From Paraescarpia echinospica (Eukaryota; Annelida; Polychaeta; Sabellida; Siboglinidae), in NCBI GenBank assembly GCA_020002185.1, contig CM034536.1, positions 12,422,717 through 12,486,716 of the forward strand: a stretch of 64,000 bases of DNA, given 5' to 3'. The translations under genes and the position numbers were made by a program. This document shows positions 11,601 to 21,148 of this stretch, piece after piece. A model generated the notes under the pieces. That model saw only the letters and a list, made by a program, of their open reading frames with translations. It was not told the origin of the DNA and did not search any database. Each line of letters begins with the position of its first letter. Within the stretch, counting starts at the first letter, position 1.

Positions 11601-14600
11601 AATCACCCGTTCGCCCTTTAGCAAGAGCAGCTGAACGGTATTGTGTATTCGAATAATTGCTTCTACTTCCTAAACATTGCATGTAATATGATCCACGGTT
11701 GGTTGAAATTAGTTTTATTATGACCACTTGACCTGCCACCAACCACTGATACAGTGAGTGATGTCATAGGCTGAGCTTAAATTCAGAGTTTCACAAAGCG
11801 ATCAGCCACGGGGTACTGCTGCCTGGCACTGACATAATCAGCAGCAGCAACCCCTGACATGCATGGATGAATACAACACCCATATGAATCCGTAGTTCGT
11901 ATAGAAGGGGTAAGACCACATTAAGGATTCGTCTGCCATTATCGATCGATCGAAAGAGTACCCTTGAAAATACCGTTTTGGTGTGATGTGTGAATTTTTT
12001 TAGAGCACTTTGACATGGTACATGTTAGTTCAGTGAATACTAAATGTACTACTGCATTAGAGCTCTCACGAGGTAGCAATAAACATACGCTAGTCACTCA
12101 GGTATTCACACAGTGGCTGTTTTGCAGAATGCACCAATATTTCAAAAAATCCGTCACCAGATTGGGGCAAAATTGAGTGGTGTTACGTTTGGGTGGATTT
12201 TGGTGAAAAATGAGGTATGAGAATTTCACAAGTTTTCCACAGCACTTGTGTCAATGGAGGTTAAATATACTGTGGAATTTTCAAGAAAATCGTAAGACAA
12301 ATTTTGCAGGAAATGAAGGAAACGTTATAATGGCCGCCTATGTAAAAACTAAATGGGGTCTTACCCCAAATTATAACTACTGAAAACTGCCAAAATGTGA
12401 TTTGAGTGACAAGTGATGGTTTTTCAGCTGCATCTGGAAGCTGATGTAGACCAGAATACTGTGCATTTAAGTCAATAATAAGCCAGTTATTAAGTGACAT
12501 GCATGGAAATTAAAGTGATAATTTAGGTGGTGTGAAGGTTAAAAACTACATTCCAAGCATGTTCTATGATACTGAGTATGACGAAACTTGTATAAAAATT
12601 GCATATGTATCAGGGCATAGAGTTTCTTTTAAATCTGCATCATGTGCGACAATATTGACATATTTCCAGTAATATGAATTTCGCCTCAGTTATATCATTT
12701 ATATTTTTGTAAGCGACCTCTATAAATGCGTGTTTCTTAACCCCAATATTAACGTGAGTGTTTCTCCTGTTCCAACTTGTCCTTCCTAATTATATGGCAC
12801 TTGTATATATCATACTTGGATCGCACAATAATGGGCAAGCAGGCAACATTTTGATTCCACCCCCCCCCTCCAACGCAGCCCTAATTTTAGTTAAACGTTG
12901 GCCACCATAGGTTGTCCACACACTTCTACCAATCAGGCATCTAGCACCTGTTTTTTACAGTAACATCCATGCACTAACTGAGACAACAAGAACAATTGAG
13001 AATCTGCATAAATCTACCCCGAATGTGACTGAAAATATCATAGCAGTGTGTGATTCTCCAAATATGCAGTGACTGCAGTGATCCAAATTTTAGCCATACA
13101 AATTAAAACTGGTCACCTAACAGAAATGTCATCTGTTGAAATTGTGTACATGGACTGGCATGCTATCATTGTCAATGGTCATGCGCTTTTCAGCTGTAAT
13201 ATAACCCAATTATAAGGAAGTTTGCACAAGGCAATGCAGCTTAAACTAATTGTAGACTTACGTCAACTACTCTGACAAGAAACTGCTTTATCACCGGTAT
13301 TTTGTATGTTATATCCGTATATTTAACATCGGAAATGTTTTTTAGTACCCTTGTAAGAATTTGGAGATATTTGAATAAAACATGATTAGGACAGTCGACT
13401 CACTAATGTACTTGCAGAGATACTGGGTGCCACAACTGTCTGCAACCTTTATCACGTGTCTTGGGTGTCCCTGTCAAATGTTTTTTTCTTTCTGAAATTA
13501 ACTATTTTGCCAGCAGTATATCTTGTTTTCAATAATGTGTGTACATCAGCGAAATATATAATGGCCAAATAATTGACGTGTGGCGATGTTTGGACACTCT
13601 CTATCAAACAGAGATCTGTGCCTTTGTAAAAGTATGGTTATTTTAAGGGTTAGGTTAGCAATGTTAGGATGACAATTTGTGTGACGCAAGATATACTTTC
13701 TACTGGGCACCCCATTTTTGGTTTCATAATGTACTACATATATACCTCAATTTATGCCCAGCATTTTTAGCACTTTATCTACAATATAATTGTAGTTACG
13801 ATCAAAAATGCCTCTGTGCCTTTCAATATTGTGAATATTGTTGAAAGGCTTGGCTTGTGCTCTCGACACCTACCCATGTCATACATGAGTGACACACAGT
13901 TCATGATTGCATCATATCATTTAGCATAGTTTGTGGGCATTACGTTATACTAAAATATGTGAGGATGTGCAACTTGCTCGTCCAATAAAAAGCTGCTTAA
14001 AAAAATGGGCCAAGTGGCCCTGAAGTCCTTTGGACTAATACATCTATATGTGACCCCGGCTGACCAAATGAGTGATAAGTCGGAAAAATTGTAACATTGT
14101 TTTCTTACATCCTTGTAAAGGTTTGGTAGGGTGCTTTACACGGTTTCAAAAAATATGATTGCTACAAAAATTGGCAAAGTTATGGAGCATTGAACATGGT
14201 AGGGATCAAAAAGTGAAAATGAAGAAAACGGTTGTTGAAGTTTTACGTTATATATGCAAATGGATTGCATGGAAATATTACATGCACAACATTCAAATGT
14301 GGCACACAGTATGTAATATGTATGTTATGTTGCAATGATACACTGGAAGTACAAATGTGCTGCTACAAAGACTTATGAAGTTATGCCACATTATGTCTTC
14401 ATGTGTAAAACTAAGAGGACAGATTATTTGAGAGAAAAAGGTAGACTCACTGTTTGACACAGTTTAAAACCTACAGGCAACTGTCCATTTTAACAGGGGT
14501 CTAGTGGCTTAATGCTGTCTGTTGACACAAGCTACTGCCAGTGACCAATTACACATTAGTCACAGTTTCCATCAAACAATAGCAGGCAGAGAATCTTAGC

Positions 14601-16754
14601 TCCTTTGTCCTTTGTTATTTGCTATTTACCTGAATCATTTTGAACACTGTTAGTCACAATTATAACGGACTTGACATGGCAGCTGGTGAAATTTACAACA
14701 ACCTTAGGGACGATGATGTAGAAAATGTATGTTCTACTATATGCTGATGACACTAGAATGATTCAATCAAATACAGATGTCTTGCTTGTGTATAGCGGAA
14801 CTATGTCAACTCTTCTAATGGTTGACATTTGGTTGTTTCAGGTGTCAACTATATTGTGAATCTGTAATTATTAGTCTATATTGATATAATTGATTTACAC
14901 AGTACCAATTTGATTTACACAAGGCATGGCAAGCGTAAACAGAACAGTAGAATGCATTTGATATCAATAAAGTGTAGGATATTTCACTCTATAGTTGTCC
15001 AGAATATTAATTTTCTATGTTTGTCACCTACAGGTGACAGAATATTAATTTTCTGTTTGTCACCTACAGGTTTCTACAGACAATACATATTTAACCAACA
15101 GACACCACAGTCACACCATTTTATAATAATTAAATGAATATCAAAATAAACACAACTTGCAATTATAGAAAATCAATAGTTTTGAAGAAGTGTCTACTCT
15201 GCCTGGGTGCTGTGACCAATTAAAGATTAGTCAAGGTCTCAATGGAACAGTAGAACTAGGCTGCAGAGTTTAATCATGGTGTTGACTTTGTGGCACATTA
15301 AACAAAATCTACTGTTGGGGGTGGTCTCGAGGGCCCTTCTCAAAACCACATCACTAGATAATGTAAAACTTTTGCACTTTGGGGGCCCCTTAGAATGATT
15401 CAATCAAATACAGATTTCTTGTATATAGTGGCAGCACCCTAAGATACATCCATGCAAAACTAGAAAAAAAGTTGAACAGTTTTTGAAAAAATAGGCCAGA
15501 TGTTACATTTTCACCAGTTTTGGGGTCCTTGGAGGCCCTAGGGAGCCCTTAAAATGATTCAATCAAATACAGATTTCTCGTGCATAGTGGCAGTGCCCTA
15601 AGATATGTCTATGCAAAATTAGAGAAAAAGTTGCTGAACGGTTTCTGAGATTCAGCAGCTAACGGCGGACGGTGGATGCAGAGTGATGGCAATAGTCCCT
15701 TGGACCTTCGGCCAAAGGACTAAAAATGATTTTGTGTATTTTTTGCCAAAAAATTACATTTTATGAAAAATTACAACAAAATATATTTCATTAATATACT
15801 ATATATTTTACTCCCACATCGGTAAGATACTGTGTTGGCCTGCATGTTGTGCTCAGTACCATCCCTATCAGGCAAACGTTGTATGTGGTATAAAGTACCG
15901 AATGAGCATGTTTAAACCAAGGCGCTGTTTAGCTTGGAGGTGTGCACAGTTTCATGATGCATATTTTAATTGTTATTGAGACAGTGTAATTTTCCCTTTG
16001 TGGTTAATCTAGTTATATGTATAGCTTGATATAAATCTAACTTTCGTGAAGATTTGCTATATTCAGGAGATCTATTTGGGGTAAGACCACATTAAGGATT
16101 CGTCCGCCATTACCAACCAAAAGAGTGCCTTCGAAAATAGAGTTTTGGTGTGATGAGTGAATTTTTTTCGAGCACTTTGACATGGTACATGTTAGTCCAG
16201 TGAATACTGAATGTACTACTGCATTAGATCTCTCACGAGGTAACAATAAATTATATGCTAGTCACTCGGGTATTCGCAGTGGCTACTTTGCAAAATGCAC
16301 CAATATTTCAAAATCCGTCACCAGATTGGGGCGAAATTGAGGGCTGTCAGGTTTGGGTGGATTTGTCTGAAAAATGAGGTATGAGAATTTCACGAGTTTT
16401 CCACAGCACTTGTGTCAATGGAGGTTAAATATGCTGTGAAATTTTCAAGAAAATCGTATGACAAATTTTGCAGGAAATGAAGGAAACGTTATAATGGCCG
16501 CCTATGTAAAATCTAAATGTGGTCTTACCCCAGAATGGCTCATGTATTGCATGCGTTTGGTAGATTCTGTAAAGTAGGCGTATCCACGCCACTAGTCTAA
16601 AAATAAAATACGTGTCAATCCGTACCTCGCCGAACTGGAAGGCCGACACAAACACCAAAACACATCCCGCTAGTATGCATAAAACACCATATTTGTGTGA
16701 TAACACGCTAATAATTTTTCTCTGTAAAAGTTTACAGGCGGGTTTCCACACCAT
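2486..16754 (-). CDS. GNPTAB: N-acetylglucosamine-1-phosphotransferase subunits alpha/beta, N-terminal 455 residues (11 exons, gene continues off the left edge)
   Basis: The Golgi membrane enzyme that transfers GlcNAc-1-phosphate to mannose on lysosomal hydrolases, the first step of the mannose-6-phosphate tag. Eleven minus-strand exons join in frame: 16626-16754, 10612-10697, 8800-8922, 8296-8501, 7575-7645, 6729-6860, 5536-5607, 5071-5142, 4456-4635, 3070-3240, 2486-2609. In order: signal-anchor (about residues 20-38); Stealth CR1 motif [12 protein letters not shown] (79-90); Stealth CR2 with [19 protein letters not shown] (303-321) and [11 protein letters not shown] (333-343); YMNDDVMFG (390-398); first Lin-12/Notch repeat with six cysteines (424, 428, 438, 442, 447, 454). 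Family members are about 1,250 residues, so the second Notch repeat, the alpha/beta cleavage site and the beta subunit lie outside. The exon 4 junction keeps frame only with a GC donor. All other junctions are GT-AG. Match to the vertebrate protein was judged from remembered motifs. Confidence 0.96.
2626..2826. repeat. Tandem repeat, about five decaying 50-bp units
   Basis: Units share CACACCTGCAAGGTTAACAC followed by CACCTGA. The last two units are shortened. It lies in the intron between GNPTAB exons 10 and 11, starting 16 bp from the exon 11 acceptor. The rest of that intron to 3069 shows nothing else. Confidence 0.85.
3070..3240 (-). CDS. GNPTAB: GNPTAB exon 10: catalytic core
   Basis: 57 codons between TGTCGTAG and CAGAAG|GTTACT. 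Encodes [18 protein letters not shown] and [20 protein letters not shown], containing the conserved NDD acidic motif. Phase 0 at both ends. Confidence 0.96.
3885..4330. repeat. Tandem repeat, about 13 units of 28-36 bp
   Basis: Each unit contains AGGAATAAACTAACAGACAG, with variable numbers of GACA/GATA steps that account for the length differences. It lies in intron 9 of GNPTAB, which otherwise (3241-3884) shows no feature. Confidence 0.9.
4456..4635 (-). CDS. GNPTAB: GNPTAB exon 9: Stealth CR2
   Basis: 60 codons between TTGTCACAG and CACCAG|GTCAGT. Holds [38 protein letters not shown] and PRVTLVTHQ, the best-conserved part of the catalytic domain. Confidence 0.97.
4636..5070. other. GNPTAB intron 8, nothing recognised
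   Basis: AT-rich intron with short CA runs near 4780. No exon or element seen. The next intron (5143-5535) holds only a (TG)n run at about 5358-5399. Confidence 0.5.
5071..5142 (-). CDS. GNPTAB: GNPTAB exon 8
   Basis: 24 codons between ATGTTTCAG and GAT|GTAAGT. Encodes [20 protein letters not shown] then DLHD, equivalent to the family segment ending in LLWDL. Phase 0 at both ends. Confidence 0.88.
5536..5607 (-). CDS. GNPTAB: GNPTAB exon 7
   Basis: 24 codons, acceptor GTTACACAG, donor CTGCAG|GTACTT. Encodes [20 protein letters not shown], matching the hydrophobic strand before the spacer in the family. Phase 0 at both ends. Confidence 0.86.
5625..5995 (-). mobile_element. RTE-like LINE remnant, C-terminal end of the ORF
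   Basis: On the minus strand 5995-5900 reads [15 protein letters not shown], and 5871-5638 reads [15 protein letters not shown] then [11 protein letters not shown]. These are typical of the short arginine-rich tail that follows the reverse transcriptase in many RTE/jockey-type LINEs. Frame breaks separate the pieces. It lies in GNPTAB intron 6 and is not a host gene. Confidence 0.65.
6301..6362. repeat. Perfect 62-bp palindrome without spacer
   Basis: The 31 bases 6301-6331 are exactly the reverse complement of 6332-6362, meeting at CAGCTG. There is no mismatch and no loop. It lies in GNPTAB intron 6. No flanking repeats or ORF explain it. Confidence 0.95.
6729..6860 (-). CDS. GNPTAB: GNPTAB exon 6
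   Basis: 44 codons between ATAATGCAG and AAAG|GTAATG. Encodes [20 protein letters not shown] and [19 protein letters not shown] 40-bp tandem array begins about 30 bp upstream of its acceptor. Confidence 0.88.
6891..7085. repeat. Five-unit tandem repeat, 40-bp period
   Basis: Units share ACATCAYAGAGAGGCTCA and CCAATCA. The array starts just upstream of the GNPTAB exon 6 acceptor in intron 5. The open frame across it is due to repeat periodicity only. The remainder of the intron to 7574 shows nothing. Confidence 0.88.
7575..7645 (-). CDS. GNPTAB: GNPTAB exon 5
   Basis: 71 bp between TTTTTGTAG and TAT|GTAAGT. Encodes [22 protein letters not shown] in two overlapping reads of 12-15 residues ([24 protein letters not shown]), which resembles the family segment before the TTD/TSDW motif. 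Starts by completing a phase-1 codon, ends phase 0. Confidence 0.85.
7646..8295. other. GNPTAB intron 4 (GC-AG), nothing else recognised
   Basis: This intron starts with GCAAGT on the minus strand and ends TTTTTGTAG. No element or ORF is visible inside. Confidence 0.5.
8296..8501 (-). CDS. GNPTAB: GNPTAB exon 4, ending at a GC splice donor
   Basis: Acceptor TTTTTACAG at 8502. Encodes [20 protein letters not shown] through [13 protein letters not shown]. The exon must end in phase 1 to join exon 5 in frame. This works only if the donor is GAAG|GCAAGT (GC at 8295). The GT four bases on (8291) would shift the frame. Confidence 0.85.
8800..8922 (-). CDS. GNPTAB: GNPTAB exon 3: Stealth CR1
   Basis: Acceptor TCACACAG, donor CAAG|GTTAAG. 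Encodes [19 protein letters not shown], the hallmark first conserved region of Stealth phosphotransferases, then an Arg/Leu/Gln-rich helix. Enters and leaves in phase 2. Confidence 0.94.
9480..10400. repeat. Possible degenerate DNA transposon flanked by CAATTA-rich blocks
   Basis: Two blocks (about 9480-9620 and 10270-10400) are dense in CAATTACAATTAC-type runs and bound a 650-bp core, in GNPTAB intron 2. Such runs occur near the ends of some hAT-like elements. I found no clean terminal repeats or target duplication. Confidence 0.25.
10612..10697 (-). CDS. GNPTAB: GNPTAB exon 2
   Basis: 86 bp between acceptor CTGGTAG and donor AAAG|GTAAAA. Encodes [14 protein letters not shown] and DNIAGQSF, the conserved stretch just before Stealth CR1. 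Starts phase 0, ends phase 2. Confidence 0.92.
11907..12367. mobile_element. MITE copy 1 (461 bp)
   Basis: Starts GGGGTAAGACCACATT and ends with its inverse AATGGGGTCTTACCCC. About 90% similar by eye to the copy at 16078-16531 and in the same orientation. It has no coding capacity. It lies in GNPTAB intron 1. Flanks show no clear target duplication. Confidence 0.9.
12368..14000. other. GNPTAB intron 1 sequence, nothing recognised
   Basis: AT-rich with a short C-run near 12862 and an imperfect CCTTTCAATATT hairpin near 13817. No ORF, exon or bounded element seen. The stretch 10698-11906 in the same intron is equally featureless. Confidence 0.4.
14004..15722. mobile_element. Possible non-autonomous element with snap-back ends and internal duplications
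   Basis: Near 14010-14038 and 15692-15722 there are short hairpin-like sequences (AGTCCTTTGGACT; AGTCCCTTGGACC paired with GGCCAAAGGACT). Inside, a block of about 130 bp (15362-15500) recurs at 15526-15660, and its core ATGATTCAATCAAATACAGA also occurs near 14757. I cannot name the family or prove the ends. Confidence 0.35.
15001..15071. repeat. Two-copy tandem duplication
   Basis: AGAATATTAATTTTCT followed by TTTGTCACCTACAGGT occurs twice in succession, with a 3-bp length difference. Confidence 0.9.
16078..16531. mobile_element. MITE copy 2 (454 bp)
   Basis: Second copy of the 11907-12367 element with the same GGGGTAAGACCACATT ends. It lies 95 bp inside GNPTAB intron 1 from the exon 1 donor. 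Inner segments such as GACATGGTACATGTTAGT are shared with copy 1. Confidence 0.9.
16626..16754 (-). CDS. GNPTAB: GNPTAB exon 1: start codon, cytoplasmic tail and signal-anchor
   Basis: The ATG at 16754 opens a 43-codon exon with the conserved KLLQR, a hydrophobic run, and SAFQFGE directly before the donor GAG|GTACGG. The short basic N-terminus followed by one hydrophobic helix matches the type II anchor of the family. Ends in phase 0. Confidence 0.93.
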
Positions 16755-17070
16755 TCTAGTAAAAATCTAATTTTTATATTTTATTTATGATTATTTGAGC
16801 CCTCCTCCGTTATTCACCACCATTTTGTCGCTAACGATATATATCAATCTTTATTATGAATTTATGATGGAACAAGATAGCAATTAGATGTCAATTCAAA
16901 CAACGGAATACAATATTATAACAACAATATTACATAAATTATATAACGTCGGGCTCAATGCTTATTTTAGGATATTTATAATGACATATGCGGTATTGTG
17001 GTGATGAGACAAGTTCCCGCGTTAAGGTGGGATAAGTTCAGTCGCAAAATCTGGGCCGCAAGTCTCGTCT

Positions 17071-17083
17071 GCCGCCATATTGG
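17071..17083. promoter_or_regulatory. YY1-like GCCGCCATATTGG, possible GNPTAB promoter site
   Basis: GCCGCCATATTGG lies about 320 bp upstream of the GNPTAB start on the minus strand, in a short GC-richer patch. It resembles the GCCAT core used by YY1-type factors. No TATA box is clear. The rest of 16755-17596 holds no gene. Confidence 0.2.
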
Positions 17084-17596
17084 TTTTATGCTAGTTTGCC
17101 CTTTTCATTCGTGAATCATATGGGGATTTAAGGGAACATATTCTAGAACAGTAATATAATTATTATTTGTCTCACTCAGACAGAAAAAATGGACACTAAA
17201 TACATAAATGTTGCATTAACATCAATTAAGTACAGCTTGTGCTAATCAAAATAGTTTAAATAACCAAAATATAAATAATTGGATTTCTGTAATAAAGAAA
17301 TTTAAAATAATTAACAATGACGATTACAATTTACAACATGCGATCTTCCCTGTTTACTGACGAATGCTGCGTGACAACCGATCGAGTGAGCAGAGGCCGG
17401 CCGTGAGCGGATATAATTTCACAGGCGGCACACCATTAACTTGTAACTTTTGTCTTTCATTGAGGCTTGCACTTGTCGTTGTATGAGAAACTCGGCACAT
17501 GGATGCAATCTACTAAACCTGTTGATTTTCTTTGAAATTTAACATTCCGTCGGGTGTAGTTTACCCAAAATTGTAATGAAAACGCCATGCCTGTAA

Positions 17597-17632
17597 GCGT
17601 CTTTGCGATTCACTTATGAAAAGCTAACAGGC
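17597..17632. repeat. 36-bp exact inverted copy of 34568-34603
   Basis: This 36-bp stretch, beginning GCGTCTTTGCGATTCA, is identical to the reverse complement of 34568-34603. It lies just outside the first fold-back locus, while its partner lies inside the second. Confidence 0.9.
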
Positions 17633-18157
17633 TTGTTATATATGTTAGCAAGGTACACAGACTAATTACGTACACAGACTAATTTTATGAACTGGTAGGC
17701 AGGGCCCTACGTATATGTTACGTACGCTCATCCATATTATATTATTTAGCGTTCAATTTAGACTGATACTGATTAGGACAGTCGCGAAATCCATTAATTG
17801 TAAATGTTGTCATACTGTTATCTTAACACATTGTAAACACGAAGCAAATAGGTGCAATGTGGAACTGCAATTACATTTGCATTTATATACAAAAATTCTA
17901 GAACATGCACAAAACTAATAACTAATTAATTTGACTTTAATCGAGCTACCTTATTATTCTCAATATAATAATGTAAACGCGATCTTCAAGTTTTACAGCA
18001 ATATTTGCGATGGGAGGGGTTTAAAATTATTAGAATGTTGTTCATTTGGAAGATGGATTTATGTGGAAAAATATGTATAAATGCTAGCCAACTAATCTGT
18101 TGCAAGTTATATTCAGCACAGATAATCTACAAACTGCCAAAACACATATTTGTATGT

Positions 18158-18949
18158 TTATACATCGCGATCATCTAATTGTGCACGCGCCATGTCGGTG
18201 TAGTCGATAGAGTCGTTAAATGTCACTGTGTTGACTGTCGAGGGTGATGAGGGTGATGATAACTCGTCTTCTATGTGTACTCTCGACAGCATATCTGCTG
18301 CAACATTAGTCTTTCTGCATTTCTTGGCACGTGATCCAAACTTGGCGTGGTACCAGCAGATGTCGTCTCGGGCGGTGGTTTGCTGTCGTCGTTTTGTCTT
18401 AGCACTCAATGTCATAGTGGATAGATTGTCAACAGCACACAAATGTGATTGTCCTCCGACAACCATCACAGCGTCTGCTGCTGCGGCGATTGCATCAACG
18501 TCCTTCAATTGAAGCGCAGCCAACGTGACACGGACGTCGTCAGGAAATTGTCTAAGGAAGCGTTCTCGAAAAATCGTACCCACTTGGTTATTGCCGTTCA
18601 ACATTAGCATGTGTGCTAACATGTCGGATGGTCGGCGATCACCTAAACCGTCTAGGTCTTCCAACTTAGACGCTGCTTCTTCTTCCGTGAAATCGTAGCA
18701 GGCCAGTAACGCGGTTTTTAAATGTTCATACGTCCCTTCTGTTGGCGGGTGTAGGATGACGTGCGCCATTCGACTGGCAGCGATTTCATCGAGAGCTGCG
18801 ACAACGTAGTTGTATTTCGTTTGGTCGATGGTTATTTTGCGTATACCAAACTGTGCTTCAGCCTGCGCAAACCATACATTCGGGCTGGTTTTCCAAAAGA
18901 CTGGAAGTTTCAACGAAACGGCTGCCACGTTGCTGTTCGCTTCTGCCAT
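18158..18949 (-). pseudogene. Gag of an LTR retrotransposon fused to the end of RNase H by internal deletion
   Basis: The 263-residue frame opens MAEANSNVAAVSLKLPVFW and FAQAEAQFGIRKIT, typical of metazoan Gypsy Gag N-termini, and includes a Gag zinc-like segment CWYHAKFGSRAKKC. Directly after KKCRK it reads NVAADMLSRVHI, a motif that normally lies at the end of the Pol RNase H region, and then the linker IDYTDMARAQ that usually leads to integrase. Protease, reverse transcriptase and most of RNase H are therefore missing, with the reading frame kept across the junction. The frame ends at the insertion edge and no integrase follows. The 5' LTR and primer site lie next to it (18992-19217). It is a dead copy. 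Confidence 0.75.
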
Positions 18950-18991
18950 ATTGATGTCGTGTGTGGGTTGCGATCACGCCAGGGTCACCAA

Positions 18992-19217
18992 TGTAGCGCA
19001 ACACCACTCGTGAATATGACAACTTTATTGAACAGGTTTTAATAACTACTTATCAGTTAGAAGGACGACAGTCGAATGTCCGTTAGAAGTCTTTTAAAAC
19101 GTAACGTTCTTGTTTACGTGCACGCGCTTGTGCCGTGCACGTGTACACGCGACGTACCTACGTCATGCGCACACGCGCTTAAGACCGCCAATATTTGCTA
19201 TGTGGCAAGTCGCCACA
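18992..19217 (-). mobile_element. 5' LTR and primer site of the decayed gag element
   Basis: On the minus strand the LTR runs TGTGGCGACTTGCC to GCGCTACA, with AATAAA at 19029-19024. It is followed after one base by TGGTGACCCTGGCG (18990 downward), a primer-binding type sequence. No second LTR is present at the other end, so the 3' part is lost. Confidence 0.65.
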
Positions 19218-19298
19218 AAAGTAATTGAAATTTGTTTAAAGTTAGGTAAAGATATTTTAGCAAAAAAATAATAAATGTGTTCTTGTAGATATATAACA

Positions 19299-19446
19299 TG
19301 TTATGATATGTTCGGCTTACCATAGTCTAAAATAGGGCGTGTGACCTGGTTTCCGCTGAGGCGCGCCACTGTACCGCCAGGACCAGATTTAAAGCCTGAA
19401 TCATGTTTGCCTCCGTTTGTTTTCTCAATTCAAGAGAATTTAAACA
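19299..19446 (+). repeat. Left LTR of the Gypsy element
   Basis: 148 bp from TGTTATGATATG to TTTAAACA, directly followed by primer-site sequence TGGTTGGCAGCGG. Confidence 0.92.
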
Positions 19447-19864
19447 TGGTTGGCAGCGGTGAAGTCAATCTGAACTGTTCTGTTAGAACTGTAGTACCAA
19501 GTGTATATGTATTACGAGGCTGTGGGTACTCTCTAATCTCGACTACACTGAAGATTGTACTGACTATCGCATCGAACTGCCATGTGCTATAAGCCTAAGT
19601 GTAGTAAGTCTAAGCCATTCGGCGAGTGTGTCTGCGAATATGTCCGTGTTTGGACTCTGTCTCTGAGTTATATCAGTTATAAATGAACGACCATTCTGCT
19701 ACCGACTGCACTCTGTGAAGTACTATATATTGACAACTCCTGCGTTAGCTCAAGTTTGGGCTGTTTGGAGTAAATCACCTAAGACTGAAATAATTGCATA
19801 TTGCTGCGAACTGTAGTTTTGGCCATGTCGAACGTTTGCGCACTGTCACGTTGAAAGAACAAGT

Positions 19865-21148
19865 ATGGCACACCAAGACGTTCAAAATACTACGTTGCCT
19901 GCCAGAGTTAACCCTCCACCACCACTTAATATAAAACGCGGTGCAGATGAGTGGAAACTGTTTAAACAGATGTGGCAAAACTATACTATTGTCGCAAAGA
20001 TCGACAGTCAAACTGACGAGTATCAACGTGCGTTATTCCTGCATACCATTGGTCCAGAAGCACTGACACAGTATAATGACATGCGCTTTCCAGATGCACA
20101 TACTTTGAAGGATGTCATTGATGGTTTTGATGCTCATTTTGTCGGAAAGACCAATGAGATATATAAGCGTTACGTGTTTAACAACCGCAACCAAGGATCT
20201 GCTGAATATGTGGAAGATTATGTTGCTGTTTTGCGCAACCTGTCACAAACGTGCAATTTGTGTACATGCTTGAGAGACAGCATCCTGCGAGACCGGATCG
20301 TGCTGGGAATTATCGACGATGCCACAAGGAAGCGATTGTTGCAAGAGACAGATCTTACTCTTGCTAAGTGCATCGACATCTGCCGATGCGCAGAGGTCAC
20401 GGCAGATCAAATACATACAGTAGAACATGAAGAGGATTTGGCCCATGCTGTCACAAGGAACTCACAAAGAGGACAACCGAGATTGAAATGCAAGTTCTGC
20501 GGGAAAAGTCATCCTTTCAAGAAGGAGCTGTGCCCTGCATGGGGAAAGACGTGCAAAATGTGTAACAAGAAAAATCATTTCGCAGGGAAATGTCCAACGA
20601 AGCACAAGAATGTCCATATGATGCTTGAAACTCAACCTGACTCAGACTCGGAACAACTCCTATCTGTGACAGAACAACAACGGCAGAAGATCATCAAAGC
20701 AGAGATGCTGATCAATGATAAAGTTGTCACATTCCAGATTGATTGTGGCGCATCTGTGAATGTCATTCCTGAGAAGTATGTCAAAAACGAGTCTAATATG
20801 AGTTCGTGCAAGACTTCACTTCATATGTGGAACAAGACAGTTCTAAGACCAAAGGGGAAGACACGGATAACTATTTGCAGCCCAACGAACATGAAGAAGT
20901 ATTCCACTGAGTTCTTCGTTGTAGAGGAAAATCTAATTCCGTTGCTAGAAAAGCAGATGTCCGAGATAATGGGTCTCATCACAGTGAACTATGACAAGTT
21001 TGAGAGTGTGGCGAAACTCACTCCTGAAACAGATGACATTTTCACGACCTTTGCAGATGTTTTTGATAATGATCAAGGAAATCTCCCTGGCACTGCACAC
21101 TTCGAGATAGACACAAACGTAAGTCCCGTGACCTCTCCTGCTGGTTGA
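19865..21148 (+). CDS. gag: Gypsy Gag with zinc knuckles and aspartic protease
   Basis: 427 residues from the ATG at 19865. The N-terminal two thirds is a Gag core (WKLFKQMWQNYTI). Two CCHC-like knuckles follow: CKFCGKSHPFKKELC and CKMCNKKNHFAGKC (about residues 205-240). The retropepsin motif is FQIDCGASVNVIP (about residue 295), with Cys instead of the usual Thr/Ser after the catalytic Asp. The frame ends at TGA (21146-21148) after ISPVTSPAG-like residues. The same frame stays open past it into reverse transcriptase (VPIAMQSRVK), so Gag and Pol were one frame or are separated by a leaky stop. Confidence 0.9.
   Translation: MAHQDVQNTTLPARVNPPPPLNIKRGADEWKLFKQMWQNYTIVAKIDSQTDEYQRALFLHTIGPEALTQYNDMRFPDAHTLKDVIDGFDAHFVGKTNEIYKRYVFNNRNQGSAEYVEDYVAVLRNLSQTCNLCTCLRDSILRDRIVLGIIDDATRKRLLQETDLTLAKCIDICRCAEVTADQIHTVEHEEDLAHAVTRNSQRGQPRLKCKFCGKSHPFKKELCPAWGKTCKMCNKKNHFAGKCPTKHKNVHMMLETQPDSDSEQLLSVTEQQRQKIIKAEMLINDKVVTFQIDCGASVNVIPEKYVKNESNMSSCKTSLHMWNKTVLRPKGKTRITICSPTNMKKYSTEFFVVEENLIPLLEKQMSEIMGLITVNYDKFESVAKLTPETDDIFTTFADVFDNDQGNLPGTAHFEIDTNVSPVTSPAG

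Noticed and set aside
11509..11742. 77-residue minus-strand frame in GNPTAB intron 1
   Set aside because: No motif, no splice context and no match to GNPTAB; probably chance or old repeat.
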